Position numbers and translations under genes: made by a program. The notes under the pieces were generated by a model, which saw only the letters and a list, made by a program, of their open reading frames with translations, did not search any database and was not told the origin of the DNA. A stretch of DNA of 64,000 bases from Herbaspirillum aquaticum (lineage in GTDB: Bacteria; Pseudomonadota; Gammaproteobacteria; Burkholderiales; Burkholderiaceae_D), in the NCBI RefSeq assembly GCF_002213425.1, contig NZ_NJGV01000028.1, positions 1 through 64,000 on the forward strand, in the 5' to 3' direction. Below are positions 15,523 through 24,290 of this stretch, piece by piece. Position 1 is the stretch's first letter, and each line of letters begins with the position of its first letter.

Positions 15523-15972
15523 CTAGGCCTTCGCCAGCGGCTTCATGCGAAAACTGATCCCCATGCGATTGATGGCATTCATGGTGGCGATCACGATGGA
15601 GAGTTCGACCAGATTCTTTTCACCGAAGACAGCCAGGGCCGCAGCATAGGCATCGTCGGAAGCATGCGTCTGGCTGACCAGCGTCACTTCTTCCGCCCAG
15701 GCCAGTGCGGCCCTTTCCTGATCGGAGAACAGATAGTCCGCCTCCTCCCACACCGGCACCAGGACCACCTTGTCGACCGACATCCCGCCTTTGATCAGGT
15801 CGCGCGTGTGGATGTCGATACAGTGCGCGCACCCGTTGATCTGCGACACCCTCAAAAAGACCAGATGTATCAACTCATCCGGCAAGCCGGTGCCGGTGGT
15901 GACGTAGTGATGAAGCGCGCCTACAGCCTTGGCGCCCTCGCCGGAAATGTGAAACCAATTTGGACGTTTCAT
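15523..15972 (-). CDS. Carboxymuconolactone decarboxylase / AhpD-family protein
   Basis: A 149-residue alkylhydroperoxidase-like protein. The key motif is NGCAHCIDIHTRDLIKGG: the CxxC pair with the downstream His is the redox-active site of AhpD-like proteins. DQERAALAWAEEVTLV and EKNLVELSIVIATMNAINRM match the rest of the fold. Start 15,972 (MKRPNWFHIS) has AAGGAAG upstream. It would act in the cytoplasm, probably in peroxide defence; the physiological reductant is unknown. Stands alone. Confidence 0.85.
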   Translation of the reverse strand: MKRPNWFHISGEGAKAVGALHHYVTTGTGLPDELIHLVFLRVSQINGCAHCIDIHTRDLIKGGMSVDKVVLVPVWEEADYLFSDQERAALAWAEEVTLVSQTHASDDAYAAALAVFGEKNLVELSIVIATMNAINRMGISFRMKPLAKA

Positions 15973-16166
15973 GAATTCTTCCTTGAAGTTGGGTTGAGCG
16001 GATGGATTTCCAAATCCCGCCGCACTCAAGACGGCTGAACGACGCAGCCTGTGACAACTTCAACAAGAATTCTTTGTTTAATTTTTTTTAGCCAAATGGA
16101 AGCCAGTATTCGCCACCAGTGAATACTCCCCGCGCAACCCGATCCGTCCTGCGCAGCCAGGCAAGC

Positions 16167-16850
16167 CTACGAAGCAGCAGACTCCGGCGCCGGCGATCCG
16201 CCAGGACGGGATCGCCCGGCCGCCTCTATCGCCTCTGCGAAGATTTCATGAATGCTGCGTGCCGTGAACGCCGGAAGCATGGATTCCGGCGCGCCCGGGC
16301 CACCCCCGCCGCCAAGGCCGGGCAGAAAATCAGACGTCCTGATTTCCACCTTTCCCTGCCCCTTCAAGGCTTGTGCGATCTCTTCGAGTCGCTGCTGCGG
16401 ATTCAACGGGGCTTCGCTGAGGCCAGGAATGGCATTCTTTATGGATCCATAGCCGCCCGCATCATTGACCTCGGCAACCAGCTGGCCGTTGACCAGTACC
16501 TGCCCCACCGTCTGGTAGGCATGCTCCCTCGCATATTGCGAGTTCAGTGCGTTGCGGGCCGCCTCCTCTTTGGAGCGGACCTCCATTTCCTTTATCAGGT
16601 TTTCCGGCATCTGATAAACGGCGAGGTCCAGGGAGCTGAGCAGCGTGGCCGTACCAGTCAAGCGATACGGGCTGGCAAGCTCATCCTTCTGTGCTTCGCC
16701 CACGCTGGCTTTCTGCAGGGCTTCGGCAGAAATCGTGACCTTGGTGGAGGCACCTGCCTGTCTTGCATCAGGATCTGCTGCGGCCTGGGGTGCTGTCGAG
16801 CTCAACTTGCTTGCTGCCAGTGTCGTGGCCTGGGTGCCGGAAATCATCAT
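16167..16850 (-). CDS. Uncharacterised protein
   Basis: A 227-residue protein with an AAAGGAAAG ribosome binding site and start MMISGTQATTLAASKLS. The N-terminal 50 residues are Ala/Ser/Thr-rich and carry KVTISAEALQKA, a short motif that I have seen in uncharacterised proteins of related bacteria. The rest is soluble and helical, with a glycine/proline-rich linker (LPGLGGGGGPGAPES). There is no signal peptide or enzymatic motif. Monocistronic. Confidence 0.6.
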   Translation of the reverse strand: MMISGTQATTLAASKLSSTAPQAAADPDARQAGASTKVTISAEALQKASVGEAQKDELASPYRLTGTATLLSSLDLAVYQMPENLIKEMEVRSKEEAARNALNSQYAREHAYQTVGQVLVNGQLVAEVNDAGGYGSIKNAIPGLSEAPLNPQQRLEEIAQALKGQGKVEIRTSDFLPGLGGGGGPGAPESMLPAFTARSIHEIFAEAIEAAGRSRPGGSPAPESAAS

Positions 16851-17008
16851 CGCATTCTTTCCTTTGAGAAATGCTTCGATACCCGCTTTCGCGGGGGAGA
16901 CATCTAGGTTTTCCAGTATGAGAGGGAGGCCGCGCAGTCAATCGTGTGAGTAAAAATGATTTTTTACCTCAATTCACTGCAAGGGTGTGCAAGGGCATGC
17001 CTTGCTGC

Positions 17009-17938
17009 TCACGATACAGCTTTAGCCCCGCCCTGCCCCAGCAATTGCAAACCCGTCCTGCGCACGAAGCTCTCATAATCCATCGGCGCTCCCACCTCGG
17101 TATCAGCGCGATTGGCCTGTATATACGCCCAGGTCCGGCCATTGCTGGCGTCATACACCAGCTTGAAAATACGGGACGGCACCGCGATATGCCCGCGTCC
17201 GATCGTGCTCGGCGCGGCATCAAACAAAGGGCCGGTAAATACGAAGACATCGCCCCGCGCGCGCATGACGTACTTGCGCGTATCACGCTCGACCTTGGAC
17301 CACGGTCCTGAATTGTGCTTCTGGTTCTGCGGGACCATGTTGGCCAGCGAGAAGCTCTGCGCCATTGCCTCCGGCGTGGACATGTCACCGGCCGGTGCCA
17401 TGTGTCCCCGCGCATAGCCCGATCCCCGGTAGTCCTCCAGTTCGGCACGCTCCGCACGCGGCAACCGGGCCTCGGCATAGAAACGGTCGGTGCGGTGCTG
17501 CTCGCGCGCATTCACCAGTGCGGCGCGATTGAGGCGCTCCACGACCACTAAAGGGGTCTTGGTCTGGCTGTTGTAGAGCACGGCGAAAGCGCTGAAACAC
17601 AGCTCCCGCAAATGCGCTCCCGCAGGCAATTGCGCAGGATGTGCACCAGGGAAGAACTGCGGGCATTGGGCAAAGCGCGTGACGGTGGGTCCGGGATCAG
17701 CGTGCCGCACCGGGGCGGGCGCGTCCTCGACGGGCAGTTCGAGGTGCGGCAGGCTGAATCGCTCGCGCAGGCCATCGGCCAGTTGCGGGTTCAGTACGCA
17801 ACTGGCAATGCCGAAGACAAGGATCGTCGTGCTGGTGAATGAAATCAGGAAACGGCGGAATGCTCCCGATCGTTTCTGCTTGCTTTTGCTGGAGGTGGCC
17901 CGCTTGCGCGGCGCTGCCTTTTTCTGTCTGGTTGCCAT
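17009..17938 (-). CDS. DNA/RNA non-specific endonuclease, membrane-anchored or secreted
   Basis: A 309-residue NucA/Nuc1-type nuclease. A Lys/Arg-rich N terminus ([12 protein letters not shown]) is followed by a hydrophobic segment (about residues 30-50, [20 protein letters not shown]) that could be a signal or an anchor. The catalytic motif [11 protein letters not shown] (usual form DRGHM, here preceded by Ala-Arg) and [14 protein letters not shown], carrying the metal-binding Asn, are intact. Start 17,938 was chosen for the basic N terminus; the frame continues upstream to 18,127. Likely roles are nutrient scavenging or defence. Divergent from the PAS chemoreceptor. Confidence 0.88.
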   Translation of the reverse strand: MATRQKKAAPRKRATSSKSKQKRSGAFRRFLISFTSTTILVFGIASCVLNPQLADGLRERFSLPHLELPVEDAPAPVRHADPGPTVTRFAQCPQFFPGAHPAQLPAGAHLRELCFSAFAVLYNSQTKTPLVVVERLNRAALVNAREQHRTDRFYAEARLPRAERAELEDYRGSGYARGHMAPAGDMSTPEAMAQSFSLANMVPQNQKHNSGPWSKVERDTRKYVMRARGDVFVFTGPLFDAAPSTIGRGHIAVPSRIFKLVYDASNGRTWAYIQANRADTEVGAPMDYESFVRRTGLQLLGQGGAKAVS

Positions 17939-18169
17939 ACGGGCCGCATGGTAACTTGCCGCGACATTTGTTTCCAGTTCATCAGGAAAACCCCGATGGC
18001 ATTTCCGGCTGTGACTTTTACACTTGGAGCACTGACGGACTGCGTCCAGCCTGGCAAGAAAAGGACCGCAGCAGTCGCAGTAAAACACCGATATAAAAAC
18101 CAAGGCCTGTTCCGATGCCATCCGCAAGATGACGAGGAACGGGCCCCGAACAACACATCAGGTCCCAGA

Positions 18170-19504
18170 ATGGCACTCCTTGACATGCTCTCGTTTTTCT
18201 CCCGCCTCAGCAGAAAGAAGGCTGACATGCTCGGCCAGCTTGCCGCCATCAACAAGGCACTTGCCGTCATCGAGTTCAGGCTGGATGGCACCATCATCCA
18301 GGCCAACCAGAACTTCCTGGATTTGATGGGCTATACCCTCCCCGAAATCAAGGGCCAGCATCACCGCATCTTCGTCACGCCCGAAGAACGCGATACGCCG
18401 GAGTATGCGCAGTTCTGGCAGAAACTGGGACGGGGTGAATTCGACCAGCGCCTCTATCGTCGCGTCACGAAATCAGGCGCCGTGGTCTGGATCCAGGCGA
18501 CCTACAACCCGATCATGGATGCCATGGGGCGTCCCTTCAAGATCGTCAAGTACGCGCGGGACGTCACGCAACAGCAACTGCAGGCCGCCGATTTCTCCGG
18601 GCAGATCACCGCCATCAACAAGGTACGCGCCGTCATCGAGTTCGATGTGGATGGCACCATCCTGCACGCCAACGAGAATTTCCTGCGCGCGGTCGGCTAT
18701 TCCCTCGCGGAAATCGTCGGCAAGCATCACGCCATCTTCGTCGAACCATCCGAGCGCACTTCCAGGAACTATCAGGAATTCTGGAAGCGCCTGGGCGCCG
18801 GGCAATTCGACGCCGGCCTGTATCGACGCGTGAAAAAGAATGGCGATGCCTTGTGGCTGCAGGCCAACTACAACCCCATCTTCGACATGAGCGGGCGCGT
18901 CTTCAAGGTGGTCAAATATGCCACCGACGTGACCATCCAGACGCAGGCCACGCAAACGCTGCAGTCCGCTGTAGGCGGACTGTCGGAGGCCCTCAACGCC
19001 GGCTCGGCCAGTGCCCGGCAAGCCAACGACCTGGTCAAGGCCACGTCCACCATCGCCCAGCAGGGCGGCGCCGTGATGGAGGAGGTCGTCAACAAGATGG
19101 CAGCCATCAATGCGAGTGCCGCCAAGATCACCGAGATCGTCGGCGTGATCGACGAGATCACCTTCCGTACCAATCTGCTGGCCCTGAATGCGGCCGTAGA
19201 GGCCGCACGGGCCGGGGAGCACGGGCGCGGCTTTGCCGTGGTCGCCGGGGAAGTACGCAGCCTGGCGCAGCGCACGGCGGCATCGGCCAGTGAAATCAAG
19301 ACCTTGATCGAAGGCTCGGTCAATGAGGCCAGGCAAGGCACCGAGCTGGTCAAGAATGCCGGCAAGACCATGAACACCATGGTCGATTCCATCAGCGACA
19401 TCACCGGCATCATCGAAACCATCAGCACGTCCGCCACCAACCAGACCAATGAGATCGCACAGGTCAATGAGGCAGTGAGCCAGCTGCAGGTCTTGATGAA
19501 ATAA
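18170..19504 (+). CDS. Soluble PAS-PAS methyl-accepting chemotaxis protein
   Basis: A 444-residue cytoplasmic chemoreceptor. After a short N-terminal helix, two tandem PAS domains (about residues 20-135 and 140-257) each begin IxAINKxxAVIEF and share HHxIFVxPxER, suggesting an internal duplication. The signalling hairpin follows with the conserved tip [21 protein letters not shown]. There are no transmembrane helices, no HAMP domain, and no pentapeptide tether for CheR/CheB at the C terminus. PAS cofactor (haem or FAD) cannot be told. Start 18,170 is preferred; the frame is open from 17,948. Confidence 0.88.
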   Translation: MALLDMLSFFSRLSRKKADMLGQLAAINKALAVIEFRLDGTIIQANQNFLDLMGYTLPEIKGQHHRIFVTPEERDTPEYAQFWQKLGRGEFDQRLYRRVTKSGAVVWIQATYNPIMDAMGRPFKIVKYARDVTQQQLQAADFSGQITAINKVRAVIEFDVDGTILHANENFLRAVGYSLAEIVGKHHAIFVEPSERTSRNYQEFWKRLGAGQFDAGLYRRVKKNGDALWLQANYNPIFDMSGRVFKVVKYATDVTIQTQATQTLQSAVGGLSEALNAGSASARQANDLVKATSTIAQQGGAVMEEVVNKMAAINASAAKITEIVGVIDEITFRTNLLALNAAVEAARAGEHGRGFAVVAGEVRSLAQRTAASASEIKTLIEGSVNEARQGTELVKNAGKTMNTMVDSISDITGIIETISTSATNQTNEIAQVNEAVSQLQVLMK

Positions 19505-19711
19505 GCCGCCCGGTCCGGGCAGGACGCCAGGCGGGACCCTGCAGGGAGGCAAGCGGGCAGCTTGTATGGATCATGTCTGCTGGACCCGCATACAAGGCCT
19601 TGGTTAGAATGCACAGGACACTGTTACCGAGGCAGTGACTCACCTCTGCTACTTTCAGATTCGCAAAGCTGGCACCGGATTGTTCCCCCAGCGAATCAAA
19701 GGCCAGACATC

Positions 19712-19948
19712 ATGGATTGGGTTCCAATCGTCTTCATCATCTTCAAGGTAGCCGTGCTTGGCATCGGCATGTTCTACGCCATCAAATGGCACTACGACCA
19801 GGGCAGGAAGGGCAAGCAGGCAGAACAGCGCGCCGTTCTGCGCGCCAGCGGCAAGGTGGCCGTGATCTTCGTGGTCTCGCTGGTGGTCCTGGGCGTGGCG
19901 ACCATGTTCATCTCGCGCATGCTCGGACTGGAGCTGACTTTCCCGTAA
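19712..19948 (+). CDS. Small two-helix membrane protein
   Basis: A 78-residue protein starting MDWVPIVFIIFKVAVLGIG. Two hydrophobic segments (about 4-22 and 48-68) flank a basic loop (YDQGRKGKQAEQRAVLRASGK). No family recognised. Upstream bases AAAGG lie 13-17 bases before the ATG. The frame extends upstream but without coding character. Confidence 0.65.
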   Translation: MDWVPIVFIIFKVAVLGIGMFYAIKWHYDQGRKGKQAEQRAVLRASGKVAVIFVVSLVVLGVATMFISRMLGLELTFP

Positions 19949-19966
19949 GCCGGGAAGCGCAGCCGC

Positions 19967-20590
19967 TTATGCCGCCGGCCGCCTGGCCAGGGCCAGTACC
20001 ATCCCGAAGAAGACCATCATGCCGCCGCTGATGCGGTTCATCCAGCGCAAGCCGCGCGCGTTCTGCATCAGGCCCTTGAGCCGCGTTCCCGCGTAGGCAT
20101 AGGCCGCAATGGCCACCAGTTCGAGCGCCAGGAAGATCGCCCCCAGGGTGAGGAAACTGGATAAATAGTTTTCAGGTACCACGAACTGCGGGAAGAAGGC
20201 CGTGAATACCAGGATGGCCTTGGGGTTGCCGATGGCGACCAGGAACTCCTTGCGCACATAGCCGGCAATACCCTGCTGCGCTTCGAGGCGCTGGCCACCC
20301 ACTTCCGCCTTGGCAAGGAAGAGCTTGCATCCCAGCCAGACCAGGTAAGCCGCACCGAGCAGCTTGACCACCGTGAAGGCCATCTGCGAGGCCATCAGCA
20401 AGGCCCCCATGCCCACTGCCGCCACCCCGATCATCAAGGCGAACGCCACCAGGCGACCTGCTGCCGCGAGCAGCGCATGGCGCAAGCCATGGTGCGCACC
20501 GATGGTGATGGAGAGCAGGTTGTTGGGCCCGAAGGCCATGTTCAGCGCAAAGCAGGAAGGGATGAACAGCAGCAGGCTTTCCAGGGGCAT
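19967..20590 (-). CDS. LysE/RhtB-family exporter
   Basis: A 207-residue inner-membrane protein with six hydrophobic helices. It has the family hallmark near the N terminus, FALNMAFGPNNLLSITIGAHHG (GPNNLL replacing the usual GPNxLL/GPxxxxV), and FLVAIGNPKAILVFTAFFPQF in the middle, both typical of amino-acid or homoserine-lactone exporters. The start at 20,590 has GAGGA upstream. Substrate unknown. Confidence 0.88.
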   Translation of the reverse strand: MPLESLLLFIPSCFALNMAFGPNNLLSITIGAHHGLRHALLAAAGRLVAFALMIGVAAVGMGALLMASQMAFTVVKLLGAAYLVWLGCKLFLAKAEVGGQRLEAQQGIAGYVRKEFLVAIGNPKAILVFTAFFPQFVVPENYLSSFLTLGAIFLALELVAIAAYAYAGTRLKGLMQNARGLRWMNRISGGMMVFFGMVLALARRPAA

Positions 20591-20845
20591 CGCGGATCCT
20601 CGTTCAGGGTGTGGGAGGTTTGTCAGCAAATCCGTCGGCATGCCCGGCCGCCCGCGCACATCGACGAAACGCACATTCTAGCGCGCGCTGACACGCAGAT
20701 GACGCATCTATTCTTACGCTTCTGTCAGCGCGGTTTTCCCATGATTCAGGAAACGACTGATGCAAGTTTTTCAATTTCGGTCACATAATCGCGGAGCCGT
20801 TCGTTCTGGTGTCAGGACGTAGCCCATCCACCCGGAGATCGCTTC

Positions 20846-21223
20846 ATGAATCCGAGCAATCGCGCTCGCACCCTGCTGATTGTGGAAGACAACAAGGATG
20901 TCAGAAGCATTTTTGCGGAAGTCTTTCAGGGCGTGGGCTATCGCGTGCTGGAAGCCGCCAATGGCGAAGATGCCCTGCATGTCATGGCCACCGCCCTCGA
21001 TCCCGTCAATGTGGTACTCACCGATCTGCGCATGCCTGTCATGGATGGCCTCGAACTGGCCACCCGCATCAAAGGCGATACGCGCTTCTCGGGCATTCCG
21101 GTGGTGCTGCTCAGCGCCACGCCGATGACCAACTCCTGGCAGGCGCTGGATGTCTTTTCCGCCCTGCTCACCAAACCCTGTTCCTTTGATCGCCTGCTCT
21201 CCACGGTGGACGGCGTGCAGTAA
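20846..21223 (+). CDS. Single-domain response regulator (CheY-like receiver)
   Basis: A 125-residue receiver domain without an output domain. The acidic pocket ED (residues 14-15), the phosphoacceptor D60 in VLTDLRMPVMDG, the Ser of LLSATP and the Lys of LLTKP are all present. No kinase gene is adjacent, so the partner is unknown; the nearby chemoreceptors make a signalling link possible. The upstream 255 bases hold no other gene. Confidence 0.88.
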   Translation: MNPSNRARTLLIVEDNKDVRSIFAEVFQGVGYRVLEAANGEDALHVMATALDPVNVVLTDLRMPVMDGLELATRIKGDTRFSGIPVVLLSATPMTNSWQALDVFSALLTKPCSFDRLLSTVDGVQ

Positions 21224-21397
21224 TACATTCGCGCCAGCCTTGCGCCAGCTCTGCCGCAACAGGTAACGAATACGCTACCCGTCCGACAGCCGGCACTGAC
21301 ACCATCAAGGGAGCTTCACCGATCCCCGGCGCTGGACACCGGCGCGATGATGCAAGAACTGCGCATGAGCGCAGGGCATTCATCAAGGAGTGAAATC

Positions 21398-21700
21398 ATG
21401 TCGAATCAGAATCAAGGCGGGTCCCGCGGTGGTTCCCACGAGCAGCATGTTCAGGCCGGGCAGCAAAGCCACAAGAATGACCAGCAGAACCAGAGCAGCA
21501 GCTCTTCCGGCCAGCAGCAGGGTGGCAACAGCCGTGGCGGCTCGCATGAGCAACATGTCCAGGCCGGACAGCAGAGCCACAAGAATGACCAGCAAAATCA
21601 GAGCAGCAGCGGCAGCGGGCAGCAGCAGGGTGATTCCACCCGTGGCGGCTCGCACGAGCAGCACGTCAAGGCCGGGCAGCAGAGCCACAAGAACAGCTGA
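21398..21700 (+). CDS. Repeat-containing hydrophilic stress-type protein
   Basis: A 100-residue, extremely hydrophilic protein with a perfectly placed AAGGAG ribosome binding site seven bases upstream. It consists of two full repeats of 36 residues and a third partial copy; each starts RGGSHEQHVQAGQQSHKN and continues with a Gln/Ser/Gly linker. The core resembles the KGG/Con-10-type stress protein motif (GGxxEQHxxAGxxSHKN), so a hydrophilin-like role in desiccation or osmotic stress is inferred. No hydrophobic segment. A strong terminator follows. Confidence 0.75.
   Translation: MSNQNQGGSRGGSHEQHVQAGQQSHKNDQQNQSSSSSGQQQGGNSRGGSHEQHVQAGQQSHKNDQQNQSSSGSGQQQGDSTRGGSHEQHVKAGQQSHKNS
21425..21700 (+). 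repeat. Tandem 108-bp in-frame repeats (2.5 copies)
   Basis: Units at 21,425-21,532, 21,533-21,640 and a partial third at 21,641-21,700. Differences between units are mostly synonymous in the core and more frequent in the linker, showing selection on the RGGSHEQHV core. Confidence 0.85.
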
Positions 21701-21742
21701 CAGCGCTGATCCGCCTCATCAGGCAGCCTGATCAACAGGCCT

Positions 21743-21777
21743 GCGCGCCGCTTCCCGGAAAGGAACGGCGCGCTTTT
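21743..21777 (+). terminator. Rho-independent terminator
   Basis: GCGCGCCG pairs with CGGCGCGC, with an inner TTCC/GGAA extension and a short loop, followed by TTTT. It lies 43 bases after the repeat-protein stop codon. Confidence 0.8.
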
Positions 21778-21845
21778 GCGCGCTTCCTGCGCGGAGTGGG
21801 CCTTTCCATGCCGGGCTGCAGAACTGCCGCCGGGCTTGTTCGTTT

Positions 21846-22037
21846 TTACTGCAGTCCCGGGGGCAATTCTTCCTGCATGGCGGGGGCCGGCAACAAGGCG
21901 GGCGCCGTACGGGCCGCAGGCTGCCGCAGTACCCGCCACAGGAACACGCCCGAGACCGCCATCCCGACCACGACATAGGCGGCATAGAACGCGGCGGCAT
22001 AACTGCCGTAGTGAAGAAGAGTGTGGATCATGGCCAT
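21846..22037 (-). CDS. Small single- or two-helix membrane protein
   Basis: A 63-residue protein starting MAMIHTLLHYGSYAAAF with AAGGA three bases before the ATG. A hydrophobic region (about residues 8-36) spans the membrane once or twice, and the C terminus is Ala/Pro-rich. No family recognised. It is convergent with the repeat protein. Confidence 0.55.
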   Translation of the reverse strand: MAMIHTLLHYGSYAAAFYAAYVVVGMAVSGVFLWRVLRQPAARTAPALLPAPAMQEELPPGLQ

Positions 22038-22103
22038 GCGTCCTTGCGCGGGAGATTCGGGTCGATGGCGTGATCTTATGTTTTATATCATTGATGCAAT
22101 ATC

Positions 22104-22115
22104 AGGAAATTTCCT
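22104..22115. promoter_or_regulatory. Perfect 12-bp palindrome, candidate operator
   Basis: AGGAAATTTCCT lies in an unusually AT-rich 100-base stretch between the small membrane protein gene (minus) and the end of the next minus gene. Position 67 bases upstream of the membrane protein start suits a regulator site. No regulator can be named. The remainder of 22,038-22,243 holds no gene. Confidence 0.3.
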
Positions 22116-22243
22116 AGTTGTATCGCACACACTCCACTGCTGAGCTACTGGATAGCACGCAATCTATTGTGGGGATAGCGTGGCGCTATCAAGCCGGACG
22201 CTGCAGTCAACGCAGTACGGCGACCGGCCCATGGCAGACCATG

Positions 22244-22990
22244 TCACTTCCAGAACATCCACCACGGCCGTTCAGGCCGCAGCGGCGCTGTTGACGCTGC
22301 GGGTATCTTCCCGGGCGGCTGCTCCAGCTCGGGAGGCCAGCGCATGGCGCTGTTGGCCGAACCGGCAAGGGCCCACCCGGGTAGTTCGTCGAGCGCACTC
22401 TCCGGGTCAAGGCCGGCAAGGTTGAGCATGGCAGGTGTCATCTGCCACGACTGGCGCGCATCCAGCCCTGCCAGGTCCTGGTAACAGCGGCGCAATTCCT
22501 GTTCCAGTTCACCCGCCTCCGACATCATGTCCAGCTCGGCCGTCTTGACCAGGATATGGCGCCAGGGCTCAGCCTCGATCCTCGCAATCCATTCTTCATA
22601 AAGCGCATGGCGCTCTGCGCCCAGCGCCGGCCGCAGCATCGCCGAACGCTGGCGCAGCCGCGCGATCCCTGTTGCACGCTCGCACGAAAGATAGGCGTGG
22701 GGGCGGTCCTCATCATCCCCGTCCTCTTCATCGTAGAAGTCGTCATCCTCGTCGCCCTCGCTACCGTCGTTGCCGTCATCCATGCGCTGCGGATGGGCAG
22801 CGTCACCTGTCCCGGCGTCAGCGCCGGCGCTGAGTTGGATATCGTCTTCCGAGAACAGGCACATCCAGAACAAGGGAATGCGCGCCGCGGCTTCGTACTC
22901 GGTGCCAATCATGGAAAAGAATTCTTCGGACTGCTCTTCGGTGGGCAGGCCTTCAAAATTCGTGCAATAGAGATAGACGCGATTGCTCAA
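22244..22990 (-). CDS. Uncharacterised protein with an acidic linker
   Basis: A 248-residue protein starting with TTG (AAGGAG seven bases upstream supports this). The N terminus NRVYLYCTNFEGLPTEEQ resembles uncharacterised proteins that begin NRxYLY. After about residue 70 there is a long Asp/Glu/Gly tract (GSEGDEDDDFYDEEDGDDED), then a helical C-terminal half ending in RPWWMFWK. No signal peptide, metal site or enzyme motif. The acidic tract could bind cations or a basic partner; function unknown. Confidence 0.7.
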   Translation of the reverse strand: MSNRVYLYCTNFEGLPTEEQSEEFFSMIGTEYEAAARIPLFWMCLFSEDDIQLSAGADAGTGDAAHPQRMDDGNDGSEGDEDDDFYDEEDGDDEDRPHAYLSCERATGIARLRQRSAMLRPALGAERHALYEEWIARIEAEPWRHILVKTAELDMMSEAGELEQELRRCYQDLAGLDARQSWQMTPAMLNLAGLDPESALDELPGWALAGSANSAMRWPPELEQPPGKIPAASTAPLRPERPWWMFWK

Positions 22991-23052
22991 GGAGCTTCTC
23001 CTTCAGGTCTGAGAGGGACGGAGCGGGGATGCGCAGCAGCGCGCCGCCGGAC

Positions 23053-23652
23053 TCAACGGATCTTGATCTCGACGAAGCGATTGCGCGGCTCGGCCACGCC
23101 GCGTTTTTGCGGCACGCGCGGATCGCGCGCGCCCTTCCCGATGACTTCGATGCTCAAGGCCTTCACCTCTGCGCGCTGCAGTTCGCGCTCGATCAGGCGG
23201 GCGCGGCGCAGGGACAAGGCATCATTGCTGGCATCGCTGCCGATGGCGTCGGCATGGCCGGTGAGGATGAATTCACCGGCGGGAAATTCCTTGATCTCGG
23301 CAATGGCCTTCTTGAGCAATTCCTGGGAGGCCGGGGTGAGTCGGTCGGTCCCCAGTTCGAAGAGCAGGTCATAGCTGCGCGGTCGCGCCGGCAGGCTGCG
23401 CATGACCTCGGCATAGCGGCGCTCCACTTCGGCGGCCGACAGGGTCTGGGTCGGCTCGGGCTTGCCGCCGCGTGTTTCCACGGCCGCATAGGGCGAGGTC
23501 AGCGCGGTCTCGCCGCTGGCTGTCTTGACCACGATGCTGCTGGCAGATCCATCGGCCTGCGGCAGCAGCACGAAACGCTCCTTGGGGCCCGCGCATCCTG
23601 CCAGCAGGGCCACCAGCGCCATCATGGCGCAGCTCATCCATGCTTTATTCAC
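23053..23652 (-). CDS. OmpA-family lipoprotein
   Basis: A 199-residue outer-membrane lipoprotein. GTG start: GGAGG lies six bases upstream and the start overlaps the fecR stop codon, and it gives the basic N terminus (NKAW) needed before ALVALLAGC, the lipobox. The C-terminal half is an OmpA peptidoglycan-binding domain: LLFELGTDRLTPASQ, LTGHADAIGSDASNDALSLRRA (with the conserved Asp and Arg that bind diaminopimelate) and NRFVEIKI. Operon with the FecR-domain gene. Confidence 0.88.
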   Translation of the reverse strand: MNKAWMSCAMMALVALLAGCAGPKERFVLLPQADGSASSIVVKTASGETALTSPYAAVETRGGKPEPTQTLSAAEVERRYAEVMRSLPARPRSYDLLFELGTDRLTPASQELLKKAIAEIKEFPAGEFILTGHADAIGSDASNDALSLRRARLIERELQRAEVKALSIEVIGKGARDPRVPQKRGVAEPRNRFVEIKIR

Positions 23653-24136
23653 CGGCCACCTCCACGATGAAGTCGGTACCACGGATGCCGATGGTGGCCG
23701 TCGGGGTCGAGAGCAACTGGCTCTCCGGGCTGCGCTTGCCGATCAGTCCGGAGACGTAGCGCAGCGTGCCCTTGGAGAGGCGCACGGCGATGCTGCCTTC
23801 GTCGGTCTTGTCGTTGTAGGCGAACTGTTCGAGCAGGAACTGGCTGTTGGAACCGAGGGAAATGAGCGTATCGTCGCGCAGGGTGAAACCGACCGAACTG
23901 GCGGCAGCGGTGACCACGCGGTCACCGGCATAGAGCCGTTCCCCGGTGGACAAGGGGCGGCTCTTGCCACTGCGCTCGGCGCGCACGTCGCCTTGCAAGA
24001 CCTTGACGATGCCGGCCTGGCTGGCCGTGGCCTCCTGTGCTGTCGCACTGCCCTGCCCCAGCAGCCAGGCGCTGGCCAGCAATACGCTTCCCCATCCGGA
24101 TACCCGCCCTGCATTGCCTGCCCTGATGATCCCCAT
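23645..24136 (-). CDS. FecR-domain periplasmic protein
   Basis: A 163-residue protein with a probable signal peptide (SVLLASAWLLGQGSATAQ) and one FecR domain: VLQGDVRAERSGKSRPL, GDRVVTAAASSVGFTLRD, LLSTPTATIGIRGTDFIVE. The TPTATIGIRGTDF motif is the family hallmark. Unlike true FecR it has no cytoplasmic anti-sigma part, and no sigma factor is next to it. It is co-transcribed with the OmpA lipoprotein; such pairs are often found beside adenylate cyclase or CHASE2 genes, which are absent here. Confidence 0.85.
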   Translation of the reverse strand: MGIIRAGNAGRVSGWGSVLLASAWLLGQGSATAQEATASQAGIVKVLQGDVRAERSGKSRPLSTGERLYAGDRVVTAAASSVGFTLRDDTLISLGSNSQFLLEQFAYNDKTDEGSIAVRLSKGTLRYVSGLIGKRSPESQLLSTPTATIGIRGTDFIVEVAGE

Positions 24137-24216
24137 GCCCCGTTCCCTTGATGTTGTGATGATGACGTGACCCATGGCATGGCCGACCAGCACGGACGGC
24201 AAGATGCCACCGCGCA

Positions 24217-24245
24217 ATTTCACAGAAAATCATCATCAAGGTCAA
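24217..24245 (-). promoter_or_regulatory. Candidate sigma-70 promoter for fecR-ompA
   Basis: On the minus strand TTGACC and TGAAAT are separated by exactly 17 bases, about 80 bases upstream of the FecR-domain start codon. Confidence 0.5.
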
Positions 24246-24290
24246 CAACTCTTTACAAAGGCAGGGCGCGCCCGCCGCCGCGAGAGAAGA

